The notes under the pieces are model-generated. The model was not told the origin of the DNA. It searched no databases and worked only from the letters and a program-made list of their open reading frames with translations. This document shows positions 1-9,872 of a stretch of 24,714 bases of DNA, piece after piece (position 1 is the first letter of the stretch; each line of letters opens with the position of its first letter). The position numbers and the translations under genes are program-made. Source of the stretch: Amphimedon queenslandica (lineage: Eukaryota; Porifera; Demospongiae; Haplosclerida; Niphatidae); the NCBI RefSeq assembly GCF_000090795.2, contig NW_003546366.1, positions 101,190-125,903 on the forward strand, in the 5' to 3' direction.

Positions 1-1
1 T

Positions 2-277
2 ACCCCTTCTTCTGTTTCAAGCATTCCTACTCAGTGTCATTCAGACTGTGCTCGTACTAAAGGTTGTGCTGCTGCTGGTCCTCAGTATTGTGATGCTTGT
101 AGAAGCACTCTGCTGCGTAATGCTACCTCACTGGAATGTATCCAACCTTCTGAGTGTCGCTCACCTAATGAAATTGCAAGTGGCTACTGCTATTTGCCTT
201 CTGAGTCTTCAGGATGGAAAGTCATTGGAAATAGTTTCCTCCTTTTTATTTTGATAATAGTTGCCTTTAATATGTAA
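2..277 (+). CDS. C-terminal end of a furin-like proprotein convertase (partial, first of three in the cluster)
   Basis: One frame is open from base 2 to the TAA at 275-277 (91 residues); the gene starts left of the window. The peptide has the Cys spacing of a furin-type Cys-rich repeat (CHSDCARTKGC, then QYCDAC, then SLECIQPSEC). This closely matches the Cys-rich tails of the two complete convertases at 525-3332 and 3555-8144. It ends in a hydrophobic stretch (GNSFLLFILIIVAFNM) running straight into the stop, with no basic or cytoplasmic residues after it. That fits a GPI-anchor signal or a very short membrane tail, unlike its two neighbours, which have true transmembrane segments plus cytoplasmic residues. 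The catalytic and P domains are not in the window, so the family call rests on the Cys-rich match and on position. Confidence 0.75.
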   Translation, partial: TPSSVSSIPTQCHSDCARTKGCAAAGPQYCDACRSTLLRNATSLECIQPSECRSPNEIASGYCYLPSESSGWKVIGNSFLLFILIIVAFNM

Positions 278-524
278 AGGGGCATAATGTGTGTGTTGTT
301 AACATTTTAGTGGGACTAGCTTAGTAGTTTAGACTAGGGAGATATACAAACTAATCAATCATTAGCTCATTTTTAGATTTTTTCTTTGAATTTGTTGTCC
401 ACCCATTTTATATGAAAATTTGATTTGATTTTATTTATAGTACAATCACACTGCAGCAAGTTGCAATAGCATTTATAATAATAATAATACTTTATAAGTA
501 AAACTACAAAAGAGAAATGTATAT
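278..524. other. Intergenic gap between convergent convertase genes
   Basis: A 247-bp AT-rich gap between the stops of the partial + gene and the minus-strand convertase. I see no ORF, repeat or structured element beyond short A/T runs. Confidence 0.6.
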
Positions 525-3332
525 TTAGAATTTAGTATATCCTTCTCTATTTTTCCACTTCCAGTATGCAAATATGGAAACAATCACACTTCCAGTGGCT
601 ATACCTATAATAGCAACTGGTGTCAGTACTGCTGCAGCAACCACACCAGCATAATTATTATTGCTAGGTGGGCATTCTTCACAATATCCTGCAACATTGC
701 AGTATTTGGTTGGACAGCTAGTCACACACTGAAGACTGTCTGCCATCCTCAGACTTAGACATTTATCGCAGTACTTGGAACCATTAGCATTCGAACAGCG
801 GTGATAACTAGCACAGCTCCGATCGCAAATATTAGGTATGTTCTTTACAGCTTCTGGTATTTTTTCAGTTCCATAAAGAGTCATGGAAAGGTTTGACATT
901 GTCACATGGCCTCCAGAAGCATAAAAGCGAATGGTGATGTTCCAATACCCCATTGGGTTCTCTCCCCAATGCTGTACTGACATGAAAGGCCAGTGATTGT
1001 AGCCCTCGTCATTCACAAAATCATACTTACGCTGCGGAAGGAGGTGAGATGTTGTGCCAAAAGGAGAGCCCAGATCAACTGTTATTGCTCCTCTTCTGGG
1101 ACCAGTAAAGAAAATAATAAAAGGATTTATATCGACGTAATCTTCTCCATAGTAACCCGGATAGTCACTCGTGTCATCAATGTTCACGCTAAGTGTCATA
1201 TGCACTACAACATGTTCGATGTACTGGATTGAACATCGCCTACTGTTAACCTTAAAAGTAGTGGTAACTGGCTCATCATCATAAATAGTTCTAAAATAAG
1301 AGCAATAAAAGTATGTAAATATGTATGGGTATATTCTCTTACCCGGTTCTTGATTTTGGTCTAATGAAGCATGAGACTCTCTCGGGTACATTGACCCAGT
1401 ACCTGGAGCGTGTTACCATAGCTTCAGCATCGATTGCTCCAAATCCAAATTCATGGCTCACTCTCAGTCCTCCTCCATTCCTTCTCCAATTTGCTCCTTT
1501 TAATTTAGTGTGGTCTGCTGTGTACACTATCAGATACTGGATATCCCTCCAAGTCAAGCTTGAACTATGTTATAAATACAAACCAAAATTAATCAATGAC
1601 AAATTCCTTACTTCACACTTAATGCTAATGCTATGACTCCTGCAGTTATTGGAGCAGATGCACTTGAACCCATGAATGACACTGTGCACTGCTGGTATGA
1701 AACGGTTGAGGGCTACCAACAATTAAGGTTACAGGTTAATTTTTTTGCATAATGACAATCCTCACCACTTGTCCTTTCATATTATTGTCAGAGCTGGCTG
1801 AGTATGATGCCATGTTAAAGCTGTAAGTTACAGCCAGTTTCCCTGCACAGGTTTCATCATATAGAGCTTGATATCCTTTCTCATTTGCAGATCCAACAGC
1901 TATTGTGTATATGCTAGAAGCATAGCCATCAGCTGCACAAGAGTCTCCATTGTTACCACCATTGCCAGAAGCCCATACATATATATTACCTAATCCATTT
2001 CTTCCCTATATTAAGTAGAATACATGTATTTTGTACAATTTTACCCTCTAGTACTTTCAAAACTCCATTTTCAAGGGTTTTTGTTAACAATTCTCCTGGC
2101 CCGTCTACAACATAGCCACTGTCACTGGGTCCCCAACTGTTTGAGTAAATGTCAACATAATTATTATGATGACCAAGAGCACTGGACTCAATTATATCTG
2201 ATGAAGAACTCAAGTTGACTCGAATACCTATGCATAAATAGTTGCGGTGATAATGGATGTCAATATGATACCTCCAATTCTAGCCTTGTAAGCGACGCCT
2301 ACACCACAAATCCCAGAGTCTTTTTGCATTGCAATGATCCCAGCACAACTGGTTCCATGTGATTGCTTCTTAGGGTTTGGTGGGGTGGGATCATTGGTGA
2401 ATTCAACAAAATTAAAACTAGCACTGCTATCCTAAAATGAATATCATAATGTTGTGTTGTTACTATTGTTTAATATCTATTATTAGGATTACATAATTGT
2501 TCTTCAGATCTGGATGTGCATGACACACTCCTACAAAATCACATGACCTTCATTATAAGTGCCAGTATGTATTTACTAACCATCATCCACAACTGATACT
2601 CTAATGCCTTCACCTGTGACACCTTGGACCCATGCATGAACAACATTAAGATCTCTATTCACTGCTGAGTTTGTAATGCTACCAGTATTATACTACAGTA
2701 GGTGCACATCATAATTCAAAAATAATAAAGTTATTATTGTTGTTTTTACCAATGACCACTGCTTGGACCACAAAGGGTCGCTGGGAAGGCTAAACCATCT
2801 CTGGATGTGGATTTTCTTTAGTTGTTGTGTAACACGATCAACCTTGATCAATAATTAAAAAATACATAAATCACTTTGTTCAGAGCTTTGAGGCTTACAA
2901 GACTATGATTTTGTAACAATTGAGCCAGCATATCTGATTTTAAGTCATTTCCATTATCTTCTACAGCAAAATGATATACATTTTCCAAGTTACCAACCTA
3001 TAGCAATTCAAGGAAATCATAGATTTAGTCTAGTAAAAGTTGCAATTAGTTGCATGCAAATTATGTACTACTCTTGATGCATTTGCATATTCACTTACCT
3101 TTCCACGATTTATCAATCCACACTGCTGGGCAATGCTGTCTGCTGTTCCTTCTCCTGCATCTTTGCTTAGAAAGACAGCCCAGCTGTTTAGATAAGATGG
3201 AGGCTGGATTTCATCCAGTGGTATAAACCACCCATTAGCCTCATCTGAGAGAACAGATGAAATGATTTTAGATGAGCTCACTAGATGACAGCTCAACAAT
3301 AAAAGGAGCATAAAGAAACCTTTTGCAGTCAT
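525..3332 (-). CDS. Furin/kexin-like proprotein convertase (S8B), membrane-anchored, 745 aa, 11 exons
   Basis: Secretory-pathway serine endoprotease predicted to cut precursors after basic residues. Model: complement(join(525..1290,1343..1564,1612..1712,1766..2005,2055..2227,2272..2431,2493..2530,2581..2692,2750..2842,2899..2997,3099..3332)), 2238 nt with all phases agreeing. The start chosen is the ATG at 3332, which opens a signal peptide (MTAKGFFMLLLLLSCHLV). Domains: prodomain to about 125; catalytic domain about 140-440 with Asp178 (VVDDG), His217 (HGTSCAG), oxyanion Asn318 (ASGNGG) and Ser400 (GSSASAP); P domain about 490-632; Cys-rich part 645-696; TM about 705-732; short basic tail. 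Furin S1 acids are kept (Asp281, Asp329), as are S4 acids (Glu259, Asp287), but furin Asp191 is Lys214. The only dibasic in the cleavage region is Lys120-Lys121; no R-X-K/R-R is present. Similar in size to human furin (794 aa). Confidence 0.92.
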
Positions 3333-3554
3333 CACGTACACTACTCCTGCAAGTATTAAGTGGAGCAACTGATGTAAAGTTGTCACTAAAAAGCAATTGT
3401 ATAGAGCCTAATATGACATTTTGTAGTCCACTAATAGCGTTTACAAATTTTCATTCATAGGTAAAATTCCAGTTTGTTCAAACTTATTCATGTGCATACA
3501 TTATCATCTGTCAACCATCTGTTGTCTTAATGTAGTCTGGGCGTGGCTCATTTT
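3333..3554. promoter_or_regulatory. Shared divergent promoter gap of two convertase genes
   Basis: Only 222 bp separate the start codons of the minus-strand convertase (3332) and the plus-strand convertase (3555). Both promoters or their 5' UTRs must lie here or overlap the genes. I see no clear TATA box. Shared regulation is an inference from the layout. Confidence 0.5.
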
Positions 3555-4929
3555 ATGGGAGGAGCTCGTAGCAGGAAAAAGATGAGACAGTTGCTTCTTC
3601 TCTTCTCCATTCTCTTTCAACTGGTGGCAGCAAGGCATACTCGCTACTGGCTCCTGAGGCTGACGAGCAACGACAGAGCTGACCAAATAGCAAAGGAATG
3701 TGGGCTCGTGAATCGCGGCCTTGTTAGTAGTAAAAGTCTTCTCACCTCCTTTACACTCTCCTCTCATTTTCGCTAGGTTGGAAGGTTCCACAATGTGTTC
3801 CAGTATGAGTTTAAAGACGGAAAGGACAACAAACCTTATAACAACATCACAGAGAGCTTGAGCCAATATCCTGAAGTACGCATCAGTGTTTTTATGTATG
3901 GTTTACTGGCCAGTTTACTTTTCCTTTCATAGGTGAACTATGTTATACAGGAAGAGACTCAAAAACACTCACCTAGAACATTATTCTCCCTCCCAAACGA
4001 CCCTCAATGGAAATACCAGTGGCCATGGGTAAGAATACTAAAGCTGCATGTCACCATTGCACTTCTGGTCGCAACAAAAGTATTAAAAAGTTTCTTTATT
4101 TTATTTATATTCAAACAGTACAATACTGGACAAAGTGGAGCAACTAAAGGCAATGATATAAACGTAGTACCAATATGGATTGAAGGAATAACTGGACACA
4201 ACTCGACTGCACTAGTAATTGACAACGGTACGTTAAAAGTACATTAATTTAATAATAAATATTATTTACAATCCTTTTAGGAATACAACTTGACCATCCT
4301 GATCTTCATAGTAATATTGTGAGAAATAAAATTTTTAAAAATAAATATTATTAAATAATTATTGTTATGATTATTTTTAGAATGTCAGTCTCTGCTATAG
4401 CACGCTAACACATTCGACTGATATTAATCCACAAAGTTCTTTGAAGGAAGACAATCATGGGACAAGCTGTGCTGGTGAAATAGCAATGATACATGATAAT
4501 GGAATATGTGGGGCTGGAGTAGCCTACGGAGCCACTATTGCTGGTATGAAACAGATAAAATTATTTGGTGCATGCACTTTGGTAGTAAAATAACAATTAA
4601 ATCCTTAGATATATAATTAGCCACTCCAATTAGCTCCAATTAGATTCCTATTTCTCCTTCCCCGCCTGCACACGCCCCCACATGGGCAGTTAATTATTTG
4701 ATTATTTATACACTATAAACATCAATTTATATTGCAATAATCAAAAAAATGTAATGTATATTAACAAAGCCACCTGCCCACGTCAGCTCCGCCCGTGACA
4801 GGAGAAACTAGGAATCTGTTTGGAGTGGCCTTAGTATTTATAATGATTAAAAATTTCTAAAATCTGATCCCTGTTGAAAAAGGAGAATGTGAAAATTATG
4901 CCTGGAGAGTTTATGGTAGTATATATTAC

Positions 4930-4960
<31 letters not shown>

Positions 4961-7900
4961 TATTTATTATTATTGTTCAGGGTACCAGGTGGATTTTTCT
5001 GAATTACTTCCAAGCGAAGAGGTGGATGCATTTCACCATTTCAATGATGAGATCCAAGTGTACAGTAACAGCTGGGGACCAGAAGACAATGGGTTTACCG
5101 TCCAAGGACCACAAACATTAGCTCAGGAAGCATTACAATTTGGAGTTGAATCAGTAAGTATATTTCTTATACTGCACAGTATTGCTAATATAAGGATTCT
5201 CAATGACTTAATGTGAGCCGTATACTCAGTTAGTATTCAATTACACCCTTCAAACATTAGATCATAATTGCTTGTTATTTGTTTTTGTCATTTTGAACAT
5301 AACAGCCTCAAAAACTCCCCTTTACTACAATCAGACACTCAGGAGACTTGTGTTTCAATTCATTGTTCTAAGTGATGCATTGTTTTATTTATAGGGTCGT
5401 AATGGCTTAGGCTCTATATACGTATTTTCATCCGGTAATGGTGGACAATATGATGATTCTTGTGCTGCTGATGGGTATGCATCAAATCGCTATACAATTG
5501 GTGTTGGTTCAGCCGATCAAGCCGGAAGACAGGCTTTTTATGATGAAGACTGCTCAGGGAAAATGGCCGTCACTTATTCGTATAATAGTGCAGTAACATC
5601 CGATCAAGTGGTCAGTTTAAGAGAAGGTTTATGTAGCTGATAGTATCGTGGGATTAGATTATATTGAATAATCTATTTTTTGTCTGCTACGTAGGTGACT
5701 ACATATCCTAACAGTGGCTGTGTTAAAAGCTTTACGGGTACTAGTGCTTCTGCTCCATTGATGACTGGAGTTATACTTTTGGCACTTGAAGTCAAGTAAG
5801 CTCCACTATGCAATTTTTAATGCCCGTTTTTTTTTTAATTGCTCATAACTTCAAAAATATTTGCCGGAATCAGCTCAAACTTTCTACATAGTATAAGTTT
5901 ATCAATATGTATCAGAAAATGTAATAAAAATTTGGGGTGATTTTGGAGCCATTTTTTAGAAAAAACCATGGGCTATATAGCCTTGGGTATTTTTCAAAAA
6001 TTGGCCGTTTTTTAAATTTGCTCATAACTTCAAAAATATTTGCTGGAATCAGCTCAAACTTTCTACATAGCATAAGTACATCAATATGTATTTTAAAATG
6101 TAATAAAAATTTAGGGTAATTTTAGAGCCATTTTTTAGAAAAAGCCATGGGCTATAGCCTTGGGTATTTTTCAAAAATTGGTCGTTTTTAAATTGCTCAT
6201 AACTCAAAAATATTTGCCAGAATCAGCTCAAACTTTCTACATAGCATAAATACATCAATATGTATCAGAAAATGTAATAAAAATTTGGGGTGATTTTGGA
6301 GCCATTTTTTAGAAAAAAACCATGGGCTATAGCCTTGGGTATTTTTCAAAAATTGGTCGTTTTTAAATTGCTCATAACTTCAAAAATATTTGCCGGAATC
6401 AGCTCAAACTTTCTACATAACATAAATACATCAATATGTATTAGAAAATGTAATAAAAATTTGGGGTGATTTTGGAGCCATTTTTTAGAAAAAACCATGG
6501 GCTATAGCCTTGGGTATTTTTCAAAAATTGGCCATTTTTTAAAATTGCTCATAACTTCAAAAATATTTGCCGGAATCAGCTCAAACTTTCTACATAGCAT
6601 AAGTACATCAATATGTATCAGAAAATGCAATAAAAATTGGGAGTAATTTTGGAGCCATTTTATTGAAAAAAAATTATGGGCTTTAAGTTTCTTCCAATTA
6701 TTCTCATCAAAATTGAATTTTGTGCAAATTTTTAAAGTCCTTAAAAATTAATATTTTATAATGTATTATAGTCCTAATCTCTCATGGCGTGATGTTCAAT
6801 ATCTAATTGCTTATACTTCAAAATCATCGCCTCTTGTTGATGGTAATTTTGTTACCAACGGAGCTGGTCTAAGAGTGAGCAGCAAGTTTGGATTTGGTGC
6901 TATTGATGCTGAAGCTTTAGTAACCAGGGCACGATACTGGAGTCCAGTAACTAAGGAGATAAACTATACTGCTGTTAATCCAAACATCAACAGGTAAGCA
7001 TCATTAACATAATAAATTATGATCTTAGGTCAAATTTCAGTTTTCATTTCTCACAAATTAATACAATTATTCACAGTCTTTGCATCTTTCTCATCATTTT
7101 GTAGGCTTCAAGCTTTTCAAGTGACTAAATCCAATTCATTTAAATACACATACAATATGCCTTCAGGGAACATCAAATACCTGGAGCATGTTATTCTCAC
7201 TGCTACCTTTAGCATTACTACAGTAAGTACCAAGTAATGCATTGAGTAAATGTAGAAAAGCAATGGATGATCTTGGCTTGTAAGTACTGCAGTTTAATTT
7301 TAAAGAGATAGAGTGATGTTGTAATCAAAATTATGAGTCACTCTAACTGGGATTGTTAATTTCACCTACATTTGATATGGCTGTGACATTCTTTTATCAT
7401 TCATTACTGTGATTGTTTTATTTTATTTTGTAGTCAGGAGAATGCTATGATTTTCAAAGCTCAGTGAATGATCATTCAGTCATCGACCATTCCGGCCCAA
7501 GGAGAGGTGACGCATCAATCAGACTCTGTTCTCCCAGTGGCACATGCTCAACACTTCTACCGAAGAGATCAAAGGATTACATAAACTGCTATGGCTACGA
7601 CGACTGGCCGTTCATTTCAGTTCATTTTTGGGGCGAGGATCCGTCCGGTGATTGGACTATCACAATGTCCTTTTCTAGCGATTCCGGGAGTGCAGTTATA
7701 ACATCCATGTCCCTTACCTTTTATGGCATTAACGAAAAACCAGAAGACATTGTTAGTAGCTGTGACTCTGCCTGTGCGAGTTCCACAGGCTGTAGTTTTG
7801 GTAATGGGAGCAAGTATTGCGACTCGTGTGGCGATGGTTATTATCGCAATTCCAGTACACTCGAGTGTGTCAGGAGCTGTGAGAGTGGAGCATGTGTAGT

Positions 7901-8144
7901 AGCTAACACTTGTGTCTTCTATGATGGAAAGTGTCCCGATAGTGGTCTCTCCGAAACCGACATCATTATAATCTCTGTTGCTTGCTTCTTGTTTGTTGTT
8001 TGTGTCATCTTGTGCATTGTTTGTGTTTGTTGTTGCTGCTGTTGTTCTTCTTCTAGTAAGAGGTACAGGAGACTTAGTTTTAGACAAGGAACTTCAGACG
8101 ATGGCAATTTGTACGTACCATATGTTGAGCCAGCCATCGTTTAA
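3555..8144 (+). CDS. Furin/kexin-like proprotein convertase (S8B) with polycysteine cytoplasmic tail, 737 aa, 12 exons
   Basis: Paralogue of the minus-strand convertase. Model: join(3555..3722,3777..3875,3933..4028,4119..4227,4281..4318,4381..4543,4981..5153,5395..5610,5695..5795,6772..6993,7105..7222,7434..8144), 2214 nt, phases agree. Start ATG 3555 gives a signal peptide (MRQLLLLFSILFQLVAA within residues 10-26). Catalytic residues: Asp156 (VIDNG), His196 (DNHGTSCAG), Asn297 (SSGNGG), Ser371 (TGTSASAP). S1 acids Asp260 and Asp308 are kept; the furin Asp154 position is Asn157 and the Asp264 position is Gln266. P domain about 462-600, Cys-rich part 611-668, TM about 677-698, then VCCCCCC and a 32-residue tail containing KRYRR. 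The prodomain exon has no dibasic site. One intron (7223-7433) splits the P domain and is absent from the paralogue. Introns 6 and 9 are enlarged by repeats. Confidence 0.93.
4620..4830. mobile_element. MITE (about 211 bp, terminal inverted repeats) in a convertase intron
   Basis: The left end reads GCCACTCCAA..GATTCCTATTTCTCC. The right end, on the other strand, reads GGCCACTCCAAACAGATTCC followed by TAGTTTCTCC. The left arm lacks one G and has a ~10-bp insertion. The trinucleotide TTA flanks both sides (4617-4619 and 4831-4833). A TWA target duplication with inverted ends and no ORF fits a PIF/Harbinger-type MITE. The superfamily call is inference. Confidence 0.65.
4931..4975. repeat. ATT/TTA microsatellite
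   Basis: A near-perfect run of ATT triplets immediately upstream of the 3' splice site at 4979-4980 in convertase intron 6. Confidence 0.9.
5825..6680. repeat. Tandem array, five copies of a ~176-bp unit, in convertase intron 9
   Basis: The string GCTCATAACT recurs at 5841, 6020, 6195, 6370 and 6547, giving spacings of 179, 175, 175 and 177 bp. Each unit holds the core TCAGCTCAAACTTTCTACAT, then CAATATGTAT, AAATGTAATAAAAATT and CCATGGGCTATA. The last copy decays after about 6670. Similar cores occur in the foldback at 14053-14715 and at 15945-16000 and 16400-16510, so the unit belongs to a dispersed family. Short ORFs inside are chance. Confidence 0.92.
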
Positions 8145-8440
8145 ATTAATAATTATAATTATCATTTTTATTTAAATACAGTAACTATCATTATTGTTTT
8201 ATGGATTGTTTTTACTTTTTTTAATGTTAAAAATATCATTTTTATGTTTTATTTTTAATTGCTTCAATTTAAATGATTTTAAAATAGCAATAAAATGCAA
8301 ACAACAACAAATTCTAAAATGTAAGACATAGTGGTCACAATGATTATCTTCTGAGCTCTTGGCAACTAGTTTATTGGAATAGATATACTTGTCTTGACTT
8401 TTAATAGTACATCAATATTTTTGATAAATGGCCTGGCCAT

Positions 8441-8783
8441 ATTGTGATAAATTGATAACCAACAATGAATTATTGTTCAAAAATGACTCAGTAATTTTAT
8501 TATAGAAGACAATATAGACTGCAGTGTCTATATTTCATCATGGCCAGCAAATGGCCAGGTCATGAAGTACATGCATACCTACCTGTGTGGGGCAGGAACA
8601 TGTCCATAGTTGCTATTATGATTAGAGACAGTGCATTAGCACGGGATTGTATTGCAACAATTTAGAATATTTTGTCTAAGTCTAATTTAGATAGAGACAC
8701 TGCAGTCTATATAGTCTTCTATAATAAAATTACTGAGTAATTTTTGAACAATAATTCATTGTTGGTTATCAATTTATCACAAT
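8441..8783. mobile_element. Foldback element with ~90-bp inverted arms
   Basis: The left arm (8441-8531) and right arm (8692-8783) are reverse complements with only a few mismatches; both begin ATTGTGATAAATTGATAACC read inward. A ~160-bp spacer separates them. There is no ORF and no clear target duplication. It lies about 120 bp upstream of the TATA box of the secreted-protein gene. Probably a MITE or other non-autonomous foldback transposon. Confidence 0.8.
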
Positions 8784-8901
8784 CTCATGTCAAAACAGTC
8801 ATTTCTAACGTAGACTTGCAAAGCCGCTAATTCAGTAAATCTAATAAAAATGGTCTAAACTCCATTTAGCCAACAATAAACCTTTCAAAGTCAAATTTTC
8901 C

Positions 8902-8909
8902 TATAAAAG
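8902..8909 (+). promoter_or_regulatory. TATA box of the secreted-protein gene
   Basis: A canonical TATAAAAG lies 88 bp before the ATG at 8990. A start site about 30 bp downstream (near 8933) would leave a ~55-bp 5' UTR. I saw no comparably clear TATA box for the convertase or TRAF-like genes. Confidence 0.7.
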
Positions 8910-8989
8910 TCCTTAATCTGAAGCTAACAGTCAATCCAGTATCTTGTTCAAGAGTTTCATTTCATTAATTCAGTATATTCAAGAGTCCA

Positions 8990-9469
8990 ATGATGTCTCG
9001 GTTCCTTATTACTGCTCTCTTGGCACTAACAGTGTCCTTTGTACTAGTCTCAGCTGCTACTGAAGAGAAGGACACTGCTGCTAATGATGATGCTGATCTT
9101 AATGTCCGCAGTGTTCATGAATACAATGATGACTCTGATGGTGATATTGCTGAAATTGCTCGTGCTAAACGTAGCCGCTTCTTTCGCAAGAAGTTCAGAT
9201 CCTTTCGCAACAAAGGACGCAGTGACTCATCTGGATCGCGTAGTGACTCATCTGGATCACGCAGTGACTCATCTGGATCACGTAGTGACTCATCTGGGTC
9301 ACGCAGTTTTAGCCGTAGTGATTCTGATGGTAAATTTGGGAACAGGCATGGAAACAGGTACGGGTACAGGAACAGGTATGGGTACAGGAACAGGTATGGG
9401 AACCATTATGATCCCTACGCTTACAATGGTCACTACAATGGTCGTTATTATGGTCATCGCAAGTACTAA
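8990..9469 (+). CDS. Small secreted precursor with RAKR convertase site, RSDSSGS repeats and GY/NR-rich tail (159 aa)
   Basis: I do not recognise a family. It is a single exon from ATG 8990 (a second ATG follows at 8993). Residues 1-22 form a signal peptide (LITALLALTVSFVLVSA). Residues 24-56 are acidic (EEKD, NDDAD, YNDDSDGD). RAKR at 58-61 fits the furin consensus R-X-K-R. A strongly basic segment follows (SRFFRKKFRSFRNKG, 62-76), then four exact RSDSSGS heptads (77-104). The tail (115-159) is rich in Gly, Tyr, Asn, Arg and His with NRYGYR repeats. An acidic pro-part, a KR cut and a cationic mature part is the layout of many antimicrobial-peptide precursors. Ser/Asp and Gly/Tyr repeats also occur in extracellular-matrix or biomineral proteins. 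Function unknown; the neighbouring convertases are possible processors. Confidence 0.85.
   Translation: MMSRFLITALLALTVSFVLVSAATEEKDTAANDDADLNVRSVHEYNDDSDGDIAEIARAKRSRFFRKKFRSFRNKGRSDSSGSRSDSSGSRSDSSGSRSDSSGSRSFSRSDSDGKFGNRHGNRYGYRNRYGYRNRYGNHYDPYAYNGHYNGRYYGHRKY
9218..9301 (+). repeat. 21-bp in-frame tandem repeat (four copies)
   Basis: Four 21-bp units encode RSDSSGS at residues 77-104. The copies differ only at synonymous positions (CGC/CGT for Arg, TCG/TCA, GGA/GGG), so amino-acid sequence is kept while DNA drifts. Confidence 0.92.
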
Positions 9470-9872
9470 ATCCAACAAGAACTAACAATTAATTATCATT
9501 GATTTTGTTTCACGTAATAATTATCAATCGTTAAGTTTTGAAGGTCATAATGTATATTAATTTATTTAAAAAATAATTATTAATCTTTGGTTAGCAAAAA
9601 AGTGAAAAGCAAGCAAAGAACTGCTAATTAAAATCAATTGATGTTTAATGTAAAGGTCTGACCCATGGTCAAGACTTTGTGAGATAAACACATCAACTAG
9701 ACTCACTTCTTGATAAGATGGCCCAAAAACTTATACTTTCTGTGCATGCAAAATTGCATTGCACATCAATGTACAATGTACATGTTATTTTGGACTATGT
9801 AATGGACTCTATTTCTCTTCTAATGATTTTAATGATAACAAAAAAATAATATTATGATATTAATAATTGTAT
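9470..9872. other. Intergenic gap between convergent genes
   Basis: A 403-bp AT-rich gap between the secreted-protein stop and the IQCH stop. It must hold both 3' ends. I see only short repeats such as TGTACAATGTACATG near 9770; no ORF or structured element. Confidence 0.6.

Noticed and set aside
5937..6119. 60-codon + ORF in the intronic array
   Set aside because: Lies in a tandem repeat unit and is broken by stops and indels in the other copies.
7617..8087. 156-codon minus-strand ORF opposite the last convertase exon
   Set aside because: Low-complexity Thr/Asn/Ala-rich antisense of a clear P-domain and Cys-rich coding exon; no independent support.
9084..9485. 133-codon + ORF with THLDHVVTHLDH and TGTGTG repeats
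   Set aside because: Frame-shifted reading of the repeats in the 8990-9469 gene, which itself has a signal peptide and an RAKR site.
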